DNA from: Puccinellia tenuiflora
Taxonomy: Eukaryota > Streptophyta > Magnoliopsida > Poales > Poaceae
Direction of reading: 5' to 3'
NCBI GenBank assembly: GCA_012064385.1
Contig: QRDG01000068.1
Location: 1,249,349 to 1,313,348 of the forward strand
DNA: 64,000 bases
Positions 46,401-57,320 of the stretch are shown here, piece after piece (positions within the stretch are counted from its first letter, which is position 1; every line of letters starts with the position of its first letter). The notes under the pieces were generated by a model. The model saw only the letters and a program-made list of their open reading frames with translations. It did no database searches and had not been told where the DNA came from. Made by a program: the position numbers and the translations under genes.

Positions 46401-47419
46401 GTAATCAGCACCCATATTATAGCACATAAACATGTAAAAGTTTCCATGTTATAGAGATAAAGCTCATACGCATTCTTGAATACTGCAAGTTCATTTCGCC
46501 ACCCTTTTTCAGTTTCGTACAGTTCTAATCAAGAAAAAAAACGAGGGCTAGAGGTGAGGCTAAAGACCAGAGTATTACCTTGGTGGACTAGCAGTACATG
46601 CAGGGGAATTTTGCTTGAGGTCGATGCGTCACAGAAGAGGAACGAGCAGATCTGGATCTGGTCGAAATCTGCAACCTCTCGGGCAAAGACGTGAGATGGG
46701 GCCAGCCACGCGCCACCCTTGTGGCTCACCTTTCTCTCCCTCACACCATCATGTACATGTTTCTCCCCTCCACCATGAGCGCTCACCATCTCCATGTACA
46801 TCACTGGACAGACTTCCATGATCGCGTCGCGGAACCACCGCATCTGGGCGTTTTTTGGTCGCTTTGTGAAAGGATTGGAGGCGATGTAGGTGTAGAGAGG
46901 AGCCAATTGAAGGATGCAGTAGCATCGTGCAGTGGGAGGATAGAGGAGACCGGCGGCGGGGGGCTATGGTGAGGAAACAATGGTACGAATCAGGCGGATG
47001 GAGGATAGAGGAGAGCGGCGGCGGCGACTGATGGGGAGGAAATGATGCTAGGGTTGGGGGCATCTGCCTCTGTACTCCGCCCGTGGTTGTTATGGGCCAA
47101 AAATTTTGTAAAGCCTGCGAGGGAAGAGTGGGCGGCAGCCGAAAATTTTGGCGCTAAGAATTTTCGCGAGCGCGGGCGGCCCAGCTACCGACCGACATTT
47201 GGTCGTGCTTATTTACCGACGGACGGTTTGATGGCTATAGAGCTATTGCCGACCGACGGTTTGACACCAATTATGCTCGTATTCCCGACCGACGGTCGGT
47301 TGTTGTACCTATGTATTGCCGACCAACAGTCTGATGGAAACTTTCCCGACCAACAGTATGTCAGCATATAGGATCTTTCCCGACCGACGTCAGTAGGGAA
47401 TGTGGTGTTGTGGTGTAGT
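43461..47419. mobile_element. Non-autonomous CACTA transposon nested in the Gypsy element
   Basis: The left end is CACTACACCACGACACTGCA followed by TTCCCTAC; the complement of the right end reads ACTACACCACAACACCACAT followed by TCCCTAC. The outermost right base appears lost. ACT flanks it at 43458-43460 and 47420-47422. The subterminal regions (43490-43810 and 47185-47400) contain many CCCGACCAAC / GACCGAC words in both orientations. There is no transposase. The AT-rich interior (43830-47180) contains a galactosyltransferase-like fragment and otherwise no domain I recognise. Confidence 0.85.
45545..45770 (-). pseudogene. Captured beta-1,3-galactosyltransferase fragment
   Basis: The minus-strand frame reads IRTLDKTISNLEMELALVKG, then YLVIGINTAFSSRKQRDSV. 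These are the stem-region coiled segment (the DUF4094-type LDKTI..LEMELA word) and the first conserved block of plant hexosyltransferases of the GT31 family, which act in the Golgi on glycoproteins. Right after RDSV the expected A-T-W-M-P appears as ATCMPQGF in another frame, so a frameshift breaks it. The donor-binding D-x-D and everything downstream are missing. It lies within the CACTA and is best explained as captured gene sequence. Confidence 0.75.
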
Positions 47420-48087
47420 ACTCCCAAGGAGCTCTGAACTCATGGGTCAGCTCCCGCGCACGTCAACTCACCAAGGATCACCAAAACCTTGGTGCCTGTT
47501 TCTCCTCGCGAGACACACATGAAGAAACCTACGAGAACCATAAGATTCTTTAGCTATCTATTGCTTGTGGGTATGCCTATTTCTCCAAGTGCAGGAAAAC
47601 AGGCTCTCCAAGCCTCAGGCACCCTCTCCAAGGCAACAACGCCTCGCCAGGACAACGCCTCGCCAGGACACCAACACTCTCTCCAAGGCGGAAACGCCTC
47701 GTCAAGCTAAGTACAAAGACTTGGTAGAATTTCCTCTTGCTGGTTTTCGCCCCTCGAGTCTCTTTTCTCTCTCCCACGCCTCATGGGCTGCTTGCACGTC
47801 AAAGGGGAGCCCCAAGCATCGCGCTTCGCGGAGCTCTCACTTCTTGAGGCCTCACTCACCCCCCGGACTTGTGGAGCACTGACTCGCACATACCGAAGCG
47901 GCGGTGGTGTAGCGCTAAGAGAGGGTCCTAAGACGTAGAGCGAAAAAGACATGAGGGGGAAGGACAAAGTTTTCCCGAGGGACATTCACAGGCACACTCA
48001 AATATAACTTGACAAGTTTTTACAAAATTTACAATCAAAATGGCTAAGATAAATGTGCCCTTGGCACGTTCAGCTACAGGAAGGAGT
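47420..48087. other. Gypsy internal region between the CACTA and the antisense gene
   Basis: CTCCAAGGC/CGCCTCGCCAGGACA-type repeats at about 47605-47700; no domain. This is where a complete element would carry reverse transcriptase and integrase; none is present. Confidence 0.5.
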
Positions 48088-51000
48088 TCAGGCCGTCGCG
48101 CCTCCCGAGGTCCCCGCTCCATCCGCGCCAGCTCCTGCTCCTAGGGCACCCCCCTCGCCGTCGCCTTCGTCTTCATCGACCAAGACTTGGTCGAATTTCT
48201 TGGCATACGCGATGGCGGCCTGCTTGGCGGCCTCCCGCGCTTTGTCGCTGATGGCGCGCGGTGGCGCCATCACGTCCTCAAGATCAAGTGAGGGCTGGAG
48301 CCTCACGAGGTTGCTGAAGACGTTGGTGACGGCGACGACGAGGAGGTCGCGACTCTCCTCCACGACACGCTTGTCGAAGCTCTTCGCGACCCCTTCAAGC
48401 TTTCCAAGGAACTGCTCGAAGAAGTGCGAGTACGAGGTCTCGTCGTCGGTCGCTGCGGAGAAGGAGGGGACGTCGATCCTCAGATCTCTCCCGACGGCGC
48501 GCACACGGCTCACCAGGCTCTGGAGAATGCTTTGACGCTGGCGCGTCATGAACCGGTCAACCTGGCGCTGGTCTCGTGCCTGCTCCACCAGGGCCGCGAC
48601 CGGCCCCACCTGCTGCCGGAGCTCGTCCAGGTCCCTCTCCAAGGCAAAGGCGTTCCCCTCGGCGCGCGCCTGGGCCTCCCGAGAGACCTCGAGGCAGGAG
48701 GTCAACCTTTTCTCCTCCTGCTCAAGCTCCTTGACGCGCTTCTCGAGCTCCTTGCGCTTGGTCTTGAGGCGGTCCTCGTGCTTCGCGACCTTCTCGTCAT
48801 ATTCTTTTGAGAGGTTTTCGCGGACGAGTTTGACCTTGAGGTCAGCCTCTTCTTGAAGCCTTTTATGCTCCGCCGCAAGGTTGGCCTCGTCGGTGGCCAC
48901 CCGACCTTCACGCTCCTCCAGCTGCCCCTCGCGGGTGGCTTGGTCCTTCACGAGCAGCTGGACCTGCTCCTCGCGCCGCTGCAGCTCCTTCTCCTGGAGG
49001 GCAAGCTCTTCCTCACGCCTTTTTAGCCCGGCCTCGCGAGGCGCCAGCTGCCCCTCGCGGGCGTCCAGCTGCTCGCGGAGCTCGTTCAGGCTGGCCTTGG
49101 CGGCCTCGGTGTCGGCGGCGAGTTTCTGCTTCGCGGCCGCCAGCTCGTCATGCTTGGAGGTGGTTTCCGCCTCGAGCGCTTCCCTGGCGGCGTCAAGCTC
49201 CTCCATCACCTCCTGCGCCTCCCGCTTGACGCTGTCACGGGTCTCCTTGGCGAAGCGGAGGGCCTCTTGGCGTTCCGCCTGGGCCGCCGCATCCCACCGG
49301 CAACACACCTCCACCCTCTCGAAGAGAAGGGCCCAGGCTTCGCTGAGCCTCGCTTTTTCCTCCGCCAGGGCGTCTTCTTCCCTGGCGAGCTGCTCCTCCA
49401 GCCCGTCGAGCGCTCGCCGCGCCCGGTTGAGGACGATCCGGCGATAGGCCGCTTGGCGATGCGGCGCTTGCAGCGCCAAGGAGACTCCCACGCTGCTGCT
49501 GGGTGCATTTCCCTCGATGCTTGTCGAGGCGAGAAGGGCATCCTGCCCCGAGCTTGTAGCGGCTCCCGCCGCGGCATCGGGGGCTTGCGGGGGCGTCGTC
49601 CTCGCCGCCCGCATCGGGAGCCCTCAGGGGGCTGGGCATCTCCTCGCCCTGGCCCCGTCGCATTGGGGGCTCCAGAGGTGTCTCTGCCTCCTGCTCCACA
49701 GGGGCGCCTCCGGCCCCCTCTGCAACGGCCGCGTCCGCTGCGGCCCCAGGCGTGTCAGCCCCTCTCGAGGCCCCCTCTTCTGGAGGTGGCTCCGCGACGA
49801 CGTCCTCGTCCACGGTTTCCTCCTCCGCCTCCTGCTGGACTGGAGGAGTCGCCGCCCTGGTTGGCGACGCCGCCGCCTCTGCGGTCTCCTCCTCCACGCG
49901 GTGCTCCGCCGCTGGAGGAGTCGCCGCCCGAATCGGCGACGCTACGCTCTCCTCGGCCATCACCGTCTCCGCGCGGTGCTCGACCTGCGGGAGAGGAAAC
50001 TGCCTGCTCCGGCTCGCCTGCTGCAGGCGTCTCCGCGGCGACACTGATGGTCTCTCCAGCCCTCGCCGAGTCGCCGCCTCTTTGGCTCCGCGGGCTGCCT
50101 GAAAGGAAGACAAGTCGAAAATCCTTCAAAGGGGGGAATTCTTAAGTGAAATATTGAGGAAGAAAGAGAAGTCGAGGGCTTACTCGCCAGCCATCACCCA
50201 CACCCTCTTTTTCGCCTTGGGAGGCTGGATGAGGTTTGCTCCGGTCTCCTCCCGGGCCGCTCCTGTCTCCGCGCGAGGGATGCCTCCCGCGGTTGCGGCC
50301 CTCCTGTCGTGGACCGCCTTGGAGCGGGGCTCGCAGCGCCCTCTTCCGCCGCCGCTCGTCTCCTCCTCCTCGGCGCGCTGGGAGCGGACGATGCCGAAGG
50401 CGTCCTCCTCGTCGCCGGAGGAGAGCACCTGGAGGTCCACTTCGGCGTGGGCGCTCCTCGAGGATCCGGCGCCCTCGCCGACAGGGTCAGCGCCCCTTGA
50501 AGCCTCGTCCTCGCCAAGGGGGTCCTCGCTTATCGAGGCCTCCTCCTCGGCGGACTCGGCCTCCTCAGCCTCAGGAGCCTCATCCACGTACTCCGGCTCC
50601 GCCGCCCACGGGTTAGGGCGAGGCCCGCTGTGCCCCGCGGGCACGATTCCCCATTCGTCGAACGTGGGCATATGCGAGCGCTGCTCCTCTATGCTCTCCT
50701 CGGCGAAGACGATGAGCGGCTTGGCCGCCTCTTTCTTGGCGGACGGGATCTCCGGCGATGTGAAGAGAACGTTCATAATCTGGCGGAGCACATCAGGCTC
50801 GAAGCCGTCCCTGCTTAGCCGCATGGCGTCGTCCTTGCCGTCGTATCGCCACACCGGCTCGGCGTGCTGTTGGAGGGGGGCGATGCGGCGCCTGGTGAAG
50901 TCCTTCGCCACCATTTGGCCGGTGACCCCTGCCTCGCGGATGTGACGGATGTACACGTACACCGCGTCAAGCTTCGAGCCCCTGAAGTCCGCGCTCGCCC

Positions 51001-51672
51001 AGCGCGCCCACTTCCTCGGCGGCGCCTCGGGCACCTCTAGGAGAGGGGTGTGTGGCCTTGGCGTCGACGAAGAGCCACTTCTCGCAGAACTTGTCGACCT
51101 TTTTCGTCACCTTGGTGACGGCGACCTCGCCAAGCCAGGCGATGGGGATGTAGTTGTCGCTCCGGGCGTCGACGATGCGAAAAGAGACGCATCCGAGCCG
51201 CTCGCCCTTGGCGGAGTTCCGAAGAGAATAGAACTGCGGAAGAGGGCCACCGAGGGCGGATGCCGACGTAGGACCTCGCAGAAGTGGGCGAAGATGGCAA
51301 GGATGAGGATGGAGTTGGGATGAAGATGAAGGAGTTGGATCTGGTACGTCTCCAAGATCGCCAGGAGGAAATCAGAGAATGGTGGTACCAGGCCGGCGTA
51401 GAGAGTATGAAGAAAGATGGGGTAGAAGGTGTCGGTGAGCCTGCTACCGGCCGGCCTCAGTTCGGTGGCGCCGTGCTCGTTGGTCTTCGCCACCGCCAGG
51501 TGGCGCACCGTCGCTATCGTCGCAGCGGTGACACGCGTCTTCGCAGTGCTCCCTCGAGAGCAGCGGCACGCTCCATCGCCGCGGACGTGCCCGCCCGCGC
51601 CGTCGCCGCCGACGAGCTCGCCTGCGCGGTGGCCTTGCCCTTCAAATCGGTGGCTGCTCTCTTGGGCGCCAT
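48088..51672 (-). pseudogene. Antisense gene of the Gypsy element (Transposase_28-like domain plus coiled coil), frameshifted
   Basis: Read on the minus strand from an ATG at 51672 (MAPKRAATDLKGK). A domain I recognise as the 'putative gypsy type transposon' family (PF04195) follows: FYPIFLHTLYAGLVPPFSDF, LETYQIQLLHLHPNSILIL, then DKFCEKWLFVDAK, PRKWARWASADF, KDFTRRRIAPLQQHAEPVWR and MPTFDEWGI. An acidic linker comes next. A likely intron (about 50172 to 50114, GA/GTAAGC ... TTTCAG) leads to an Ala/Glu-rich part. The last part, 49614-48088, is a 508-codon open frame that is largely a long coiled coil (heptads rich in E, R, L, A, such as LKRREEELALQEKELQRREE). At least three frame changes (about 51510-51550, 51240 and 51040, plus one near 49610) show decay. 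Function of this family is unknown; Triticeae and maize elements carry similar reverse-strand genes. Confidence 0.72.
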
Positions 51673-51975
51673 TGGTCGCCGGAGAAGAAGAAGAGCGCTC
51701 TGGAGATTGGAGTTCTCTGGAGAGTTTGGAGGCGTGGGGAGAAGTGTGCGGAGTTACGGGAGAAGTAATGGGCGCCGCCTGCGCGCCCAGGCTTTATTGA
51801 CCGGCACTCGAGTCGTGGCGGGCCCCACCACGTCGCCCGTTGGAGCCGAGGAGGCCGTGGCCACGGGCGCAACCGCTGCGTGACACGTGTCGCGGCCCTG
51901 TCAGGCATCTTTGGCCCCTCGATGCTTCGCCTTCGTCATGGGCCTCGGCGTGCCCATCGCGGGCCCGGGGGCTAC

Positions 51976-53029
51976 TGTCGGCACAGTGGAAACCAGGGTA
52001 CCACGGGCCGGCCTGCCAGGGCCCACAAGACTCTTTGGATGATTTTCGCTAAGGACCAGGCTCTCCAAGCCTGGCAAGCTTCGCGAGGTTTTCTCCCCTC
52101 GCGAAGGGTTTTTCTCCTCACCAAGGGTTCTTTCCCTCGGCGAGGAATCGCTCCTCGACAAGGCGTCTCCGACGCCGCCCACAATTCTACTAAGGACCAA
52201 GCTGAAGGGCTTGGCGAGGCCTTTCGCCTCGCGAAGCGCCCTCCTCGTGAAGCCATCTCCGCCCCCGCGGCAGAGCGCACATGGGCTCTGCGCCGGGTGC
52301 AGAGTGACGCGCGTGCCTACGCGCGATGACGACAATGCCGCAGTTGCCGTTTCCATGTATAAAGCAGTCAACAAAGCGGAGCCAAGCAAAGCGGACAACG
52401 AGTATTGCCTCTTTGGTGACAAGGGAACAGTCTGCAGCTACGCTCCAAGGACGACGTCACTGTGGGTCACCTCCCACCTCGGCAAGCGCCAGCCCGCCGT
52501 CCAGCTGGTCGGTGCCCCTTTTCAGCTTTGGTGACGCCGTTCCCCTGCCGTGGACCGCGTCCACGATCTTTACCTTTATGGTAGACCTCACCTTTACGGT
52601 GCACCGCGCCTCCTCCTTCGTCGCCATGTGGTAGCCCTTCCCGCCCAAATGTTTGGGCAGAAGAGGCCCAGGGCGCCTATAAAAGGAGGGGAGGCACGCC
52701 TGTGCAAAGGGTTCCAAGATTCCAGAGTCCAAACCCTAGATTTGGAGACTAGCAAGTAGCCATTGTTAGCCACCCAGAGCTCGACAAGCTCTCCTTGTAC
52801 TGTAAAAACTCTCCAAGCAGTGCAATACACCATAGCAGGACGTAGGGGTTTTACCTCCACAAGAGGGCCCTGAACCTGGGTAATACCTTGTGTCAATCTC
52901 TGCAGTGTCGTCCGCAGCGAGCCTGACGAGCACCGTCGCCGGAGCACGTTGTGGATTGTTTGACTCCGTGTTCAGCCCCTTACACGATACCTTGGAGACA
53001 CCCCTAGTTCCTGGGGACAATCTCCGACA
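51976..53029 (+). repeat. 3' LTR of the Gypsy element
   Basis: 1054 bp, with TATAAAA at 52678-52684. It contains a segment (about 52183-52386) absent from the 5' LTR. The polypurine tract GGGCCCGGGGGCTA lies immediately upstream. Confidence 0.92.
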
Positions 53030-54037
53030 ATCACCAGCCACCATTAGCCACCTCCAAACCCATGTGTAGTCACACTTTGAGAAAATGAAAAAGGCTTTGC
53101 TGTGTGGAATTTCCAATCTTGTGATTATGTGCTGCAGCCAGGCAGTCACAGCAGCTGAACATTGAAAGCAAACTTTCTAGGACAGCAGAGAATAGCAGCT
53201 TGGTCGCGGCTTGAGTTTGATCTACATCAAAGTGCAGGCTTGAAAGCCTTGGTTGTCTGTCTGTCATGTGTTTTCACATATTCAGGTTCCCCAAAATGTC
53301 CGCCAAGTTGATTGCCTTAATGGAGGTAGTTTTTAGATCAAAGGCCAAAGGTCCGATGTTAAAATAATAACGCCACAAACAACGACAGAGATACAAGGTG
53401 TTGAATCCAACCTACAACCACGGACTGCACGGACACAAAAAATAAGACTACCAAAGAGGCTACAGCCACAAGCGCAAAACATAGAAGGTGACCACCTAAG
53501 AAGAGCTAAGCCGAAGAGGATGAGCAGTTTCAAGACGGGCAAAGTTATTGGGCTGGTTCTCACCCTAGATCTCGGGCACACCAACACATACTACACATGG
53601 CCGACGAGCACTACACCATCGCAGGGAGCACCGCCAAGAACATCACCGTCCTCGTCCGCGCACCGTCGCTGACAAGCTCAATATGGAGCTACCATACAAA
53701 GGAGCGCCGAGAGTGCAGCCCAAGCTATAAGTACAAGAAATGTCTTAATGGAGGTAGTCTTAATGGAATGTGCTGTTTTCTGAGCACAAGGAACCTGGAA
53801 ACATAGGGAGCTTTGTCCGCATCGTTCAAGGATTTCTACCTGCTAGCGGCTGTATGAACAACAGCATCAATGCAAGGCTGCACCTTGGGGACATAACTAC
53901 ATAAGGGTTCTTCTTGAAGAAGTCCTTGAAGAAATCGTACCTAACCACAACAAGATGAAATTAGCGCCTAAGAAATTGGTTATTTACCCAGATCTTGGAT
54001 TATGTATCAAAATTTGTTGTAGAATTGGTATAAATAC
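53030..54037. other. Unassigned sequence right of the Gypsy element
   Basis: No gene. The part at 53330-53750 has even composition without stops in some frames but no domain. It may be worn transposon sequence or the other side of the Helitron interrupted at 39833. Confidence 0.35.
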
Positions 54038-54040
54038 TAA

Positions 54041-54334
54041 GGGCCCCTTTGATTTGTAGGAAAAGTGGAGGAAAAGTAGAGGGTTAGGAAACTTTCCATA
54101 GATGGCACTATTCACTCCTTTGATTCAAAGGAATGATGGAAGGGAAAACTATAGGATTTTTTCCTCTGGATCTTGATTTCAATGCAAAATGCACAGGAAA
54201 AAATAATCCACTCAAACCTCATTGTTTGCTTCCTATGCACAAGGAACGAGGTCAGTTTTGCACCTGCCGTCCTTTCCTATTCCTATCTCATTCACAATCC
54301 TTTGAGTTTCCTATCCTGTAAATCAAAGGGGCTT
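54041..54334. mobile_element. Harbinger/Tourist-type MITE
   Basis: The left end is GGGCCCCTTTGATTTGTAGG and the complement of the right end is AAGCCCCTTTGATTTACAGG, inverted repeats with a few mismatches. TAA is present on both sides (54038-54040 and 54335-54337), matching the TWA target of PIF/Harbinger elements. Length 294 bp, non-coding. Confidence 0.85.
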
Positions 54335-54337
54335 TAA

Positions 54338-55826
54338 AGCAACTGTTTGGTACTACTCTATCTTAATAGACGTGCTAGAGAAGGCAAAGCCAAGCCTGTT
54401 GACAAGATAATGTAGTTCAGTTATATATGAGTAGCTTGCAAGTTGGTTCCCTAGGGCAGGTTATGTTCACTTGAACTGGTGGGTGGTCACTCTGGTTTAT
54501 TTACTTTCTGGAAACTTTTTGCCAAACTACTGGATAGGGTCAGCACATATAAATCAAGAACCAAACATCAAACTGAATTAACAGTTATTATTGGTTGATT
54601 CCGTTTTCGCTTTTCAGTTCAGCCCTCTTTTCATCACTATTTGGTGGTGTTTGGTCCTTATTCACACATCAGCGTGTTGAACTATTATGGTCTCATGTAT
54701 TGTAATGCCACCACACGCTGCAATCGGCAGCGAGCACCCCAATCTTCATGTCCCGTAGAGGATCGTTGTCGCCGAAAAACGTCATGTGATCTCCACAACG
54801 AGTAACACCTACATGCCGCGAGAAAAAAATCGCATGTCATTTGTAGCATGGGCTTCGCCCGACAGCTTTATCCGGCAAGGGTGACTGAGTGGGAGGGTGG
54901 AGGAGAACCAGCGGCGGTGGAGTTACATTTTATCATGTTGCCTTAGAGAGGTAAGTAGGATTAGTCTGGTGTCCAACATCTGTTTGTACTCGAAACGGCC
55001 GAACAGTTACAATGTGAAGAGGTAATCCTCAAAGCAAGCCAAACGAAATGATAAAAGAGAAGATAGCAACGCCACCAACTCCAAGTCAAGCAAAACCCCC
55101 GGAAAAAGCTAGACCTAGCACTAGGCAACCTAGAACATCGAAGGAGTCGAAGAAGCTTCTTGTCAGGAACAGAGCACACTCAAAGTTGCAACCAACATGA
55201 ACATGAGCTTGACGACAATGCCCCTAAGAGAGTAACGATGCATCGCGCCCCCGCTATCGAGTTCGAAGGAGGATAAGGGTTTTTACCTGGAACGCTGGCA
55301 CAGGGAGGGGACCCATGGTGACGCCCTGATGTAGGAATACGACTCATGTAGGTCTCGCCGCCGCCGTACCAGGGAGCTTTCGATCAAAACCTCATTCGTG
55401 CCACCCAAGGGTCGACGAAGCAGCACCACGGGAGAGCCGTCGTCACCAACTCAGAGTCTCCAGATCTAGCTAGGGGACCACCCACCACGAAGACGACAAC
55501 ACGAAGAGCACCCGTCGTCTGTCCCCTCGCTACCACATTAGCCAAGAGGAGGTGTCACCACTGCGGCGCTGCCCGTCGCCGAGCCGGACGCACATCCTCT
55601 CAACTTGGGGCCGCCGCCCCGGCGTCCCTGCTCCTGCGCAACAGCGGTCAGCAGAGCACCGCACAACTAGAGGAGGTCCCGCTGTCGTCGGCACCGTACG
55701 GGCTTCGTCCGGCGACAGCGAGGAGGGGAGAAGGGGCGGACGGGAGCGCGCTAGGGTTTGGCTTCTCCGTGGCACGTGGGGGGCTGTTTGTGAGAGCTTT
55801 CTAATTTGTTCAATTAATATTTATTG
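54338..55826. other. Intergenic sequence upstream of the MATH-BTB gene
   Basis: AT-rich, then GC-rich after about 55240. Open frames at 54961-55179 and 55530-55878 have no domain. The block 55200-55780 resembles repeated Triticeae sequence but I cannot name it. Confidence 0.35.
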
Positions 55827-55915
55827 TGGAGTTGCACAAGTGTTTTTTTTAATGGAGTTGCACAAGTGTATTTTTTAAAAATGGAGTTGCACAAGTGTAT
55901 TTTTTTAAAATGGTT
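55827..55915 (+). repeat. Short tandem repeat in the MATH-BTB upstream region
   Basis: Three consecutive copies of about 29 bp built on GGAGTTGCACAAGTGT followed by a run of T and A. A fourth related word (GGAGCTGCAACTTT) follows at 55930. The block lies about 310-400 bp before the start codon. Confidence 0.85.
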
Positions 55916-56228
55916 TAGCTTGTATAGGATGGAGCTGCAACTTTACAGTGGGCCCACCGTCAGTGAATCCCTTTTCCCAGCGGAAGAAACCGTCGCCTCC
56001 CCTCCGTTCAAAAAAAAAAAAACCCGTCGCCTCCCCTGACCTTCCCAATAAATCTCACCCCGCCACCGCCACCGCCGCCGATCGGGTTCTCCCATCTGCG
56101 TCCAAGCCTCCAAGATTCTCCTGTCCTCTCCTCTGAAAAAGAAATCCGCCTCTTTTTCCTTCAGTAGATTTGATCCCGGCCTGCTCTTCTGATCGGCAGT
56201 TCCAATCTTGGTCGCGGTCGCGGAGTGA

Positions 56229-57320
56229 ATGGGGTCCGTATCCAAGAAGACGCTGTCGAGGTACACCACCGACACGGAGCAGGGCTGCCACACGTTCGAG
56301 ATCTCTGGGTACAGCCTCAAGAAGGGCATCGGCGTCGGCGAGTTCATGCAGTCGAGCATCTTCACCGTCGGCGGCTACGACTGGGTCATCCGCGTCTACC
56401 CCGACGGAGCCAGCGACGCTGTCAAGGATTACGTGTCGGTCTATCTCGAGATCATTAGCAGGAACACGGAGGCGCGTGCACTCTGGGACCTCAGGTTGAT
56501 TAACCAGGACACCGGATCGCCAATTAGCATGTGGTGTGCAGCAACCCCGACAGTGTTCAGATCCCACGATGCTACTCGATTTGGCCCGCAAAATGGCGAG
56601 TTCGTACTAAGAAGTGTGCTGGAGCAGGAATCATCAGGCTACATTAAGGATGATTGGCTCGTGATCGAATGTATCCTTACCGTGATCAAAGACTCGTATG
56701 TGTACAACACCGGAGGTCAGTCTCAAATCTATGTGCCGCCATCAGATTTACAGGACCATCTGGGCAAGTTATTGCTGGGGAAGGAGGAATCCGATGTGAG
56801 TTTCATTGTTGGAGGGGAGAATTTCGCCGCGCACAAGATCGTACTCGCCATGAGGTCACCTGTCTTCAAGGCACAGCTCTATGGGCCGATGAAGGAGAGA
56901 AAGGCGCGCCGTATAAGGGTCGAAGACATACAACCTGCTGTTTTCAGGGCTTTGCTGCATTTCATCTATACCGATTCTTTGCCTGAGATGAATGATCTAG
57001 ATCATGCTGATTACAGTGAGACGATCAGGCATTTACTTGTGGCTGCAGACAGATACGCCATGGACAGGCTGAAATTGATCTGCCAAAGCGTCCTTTGTGA
57101 GTATATTGATGTGGACACCGTGGCAGCTACATTGGCGTTAGCTGATCAGCATAGCTGCGACAAGCTTAAGGAGGTTTGCATTGAGTTCCTTGAATATGTT
57201 GCCTCCTCGGATGGGATGGATGCTGTTGTGGCAACCGAAGGTTATGCCAGTCTCAAAAGAACTTGCCCTTCTGTCTTACTGGATGTGTTTGAGAAGACAA
57301 GTAGGTCTCGCAAAACATAG
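56229..57320 (+). CDS. MATH-BTB domain protein, CUL3 substrate adaptor type
   Basis: A single exon of 364 codons (363 aa). The MATH domain occupies about residues 15-155: HTFEISGYSLKKGIGVGEFM, FTVGGYDWVIRVYPDG, SVYLEII and GYIKDDWLVIECILTV. The BTB domain runs about 180-300: DLQDHLGKLLLGKEESDVSF, GGENFAAHKIVLAMRSPVF, PAVFRALLHFIYTD and LLVAADRYAMDRLKLICQ. A short BACK-like tail (TLALADQHSCDKLKEVC) follows. The BTB domain recruits CULLIN3, and MATH binds the protein to be ubiquitinated. An intronless gene of this length is typical of the greatly expanded grass MATH-BTB family, where MATH diverges quickly and targets are unknown. The start MGSVSKK is the first ATG of the frame, with upstream stops. 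No defects are seen. A CAAAAAA-repeat (57336-57360) follows the stop. Confidence 0.96.
   Translation: MGSVSKKTLSRYTTDTEQGCHTFEISGYSLKKGIGVGEFMQSSIFTVGGYDWVIRVYPDGASDAVKDYVSVYLEIISRNTEARALWDLRLINQDTGSPISMWCAATPTVFRSHDATRFGPQNGEFVLRSVLEQESSGYIKDDWLVIECILTVIKDSYVYNTGGQSQIYVPPSDLQDHLGKLLLGKEESDVSFIVGGENFAAHKIVLAMRSPVFKAQLYGPMKERKARRIRVEDIQPAVFRALLHFIYTDSLPEMNDLDHADYSETIRHLLVAADRYAMDRLKLICQSVLCEYIDVDTVAATLALADQHSCDKLKEVCIEFLEYVASSDGMDAVVATEGYASLKRTCPSVLLDVFEKTSRSRKT

Larger units (their letters stand above)
39833..53029 (+). mobile_element. Non-autonomous Gypsy-type LTR retrotransposon with nested CACTA
   Basis: Two direct LTRs (39833-40682 and 51976-53029) start TGTCGGCACAGTGG and end ATCTCCGACA. 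After the left LTR comes TTTGGCGCGCCAGG, a position expected for the primer-binding site, and before the right LTR a polypurine tract GGGCCCGGGGGCTA. The plus strand encodes gag and protease only; reverse transcriptase, RNase H and integrase are absent. The right internal half carries a decayed gene on the opposite strand. A 4-kb CACTA (43461-47419) is inserted in the middle. The 5-bp flanks differ (GATAC on the left, ATCAC on the right), so no target duplication is visible. Confidence 0.88.

Noticed and set aside
55530..55878. Open frames on both strands just before the MATH-BTB gene
   Set aside because: Pro/Arg-rich translations without domains in GC-rich sequence. The plus-strand frame runs into the 29-bp tandem repeat.
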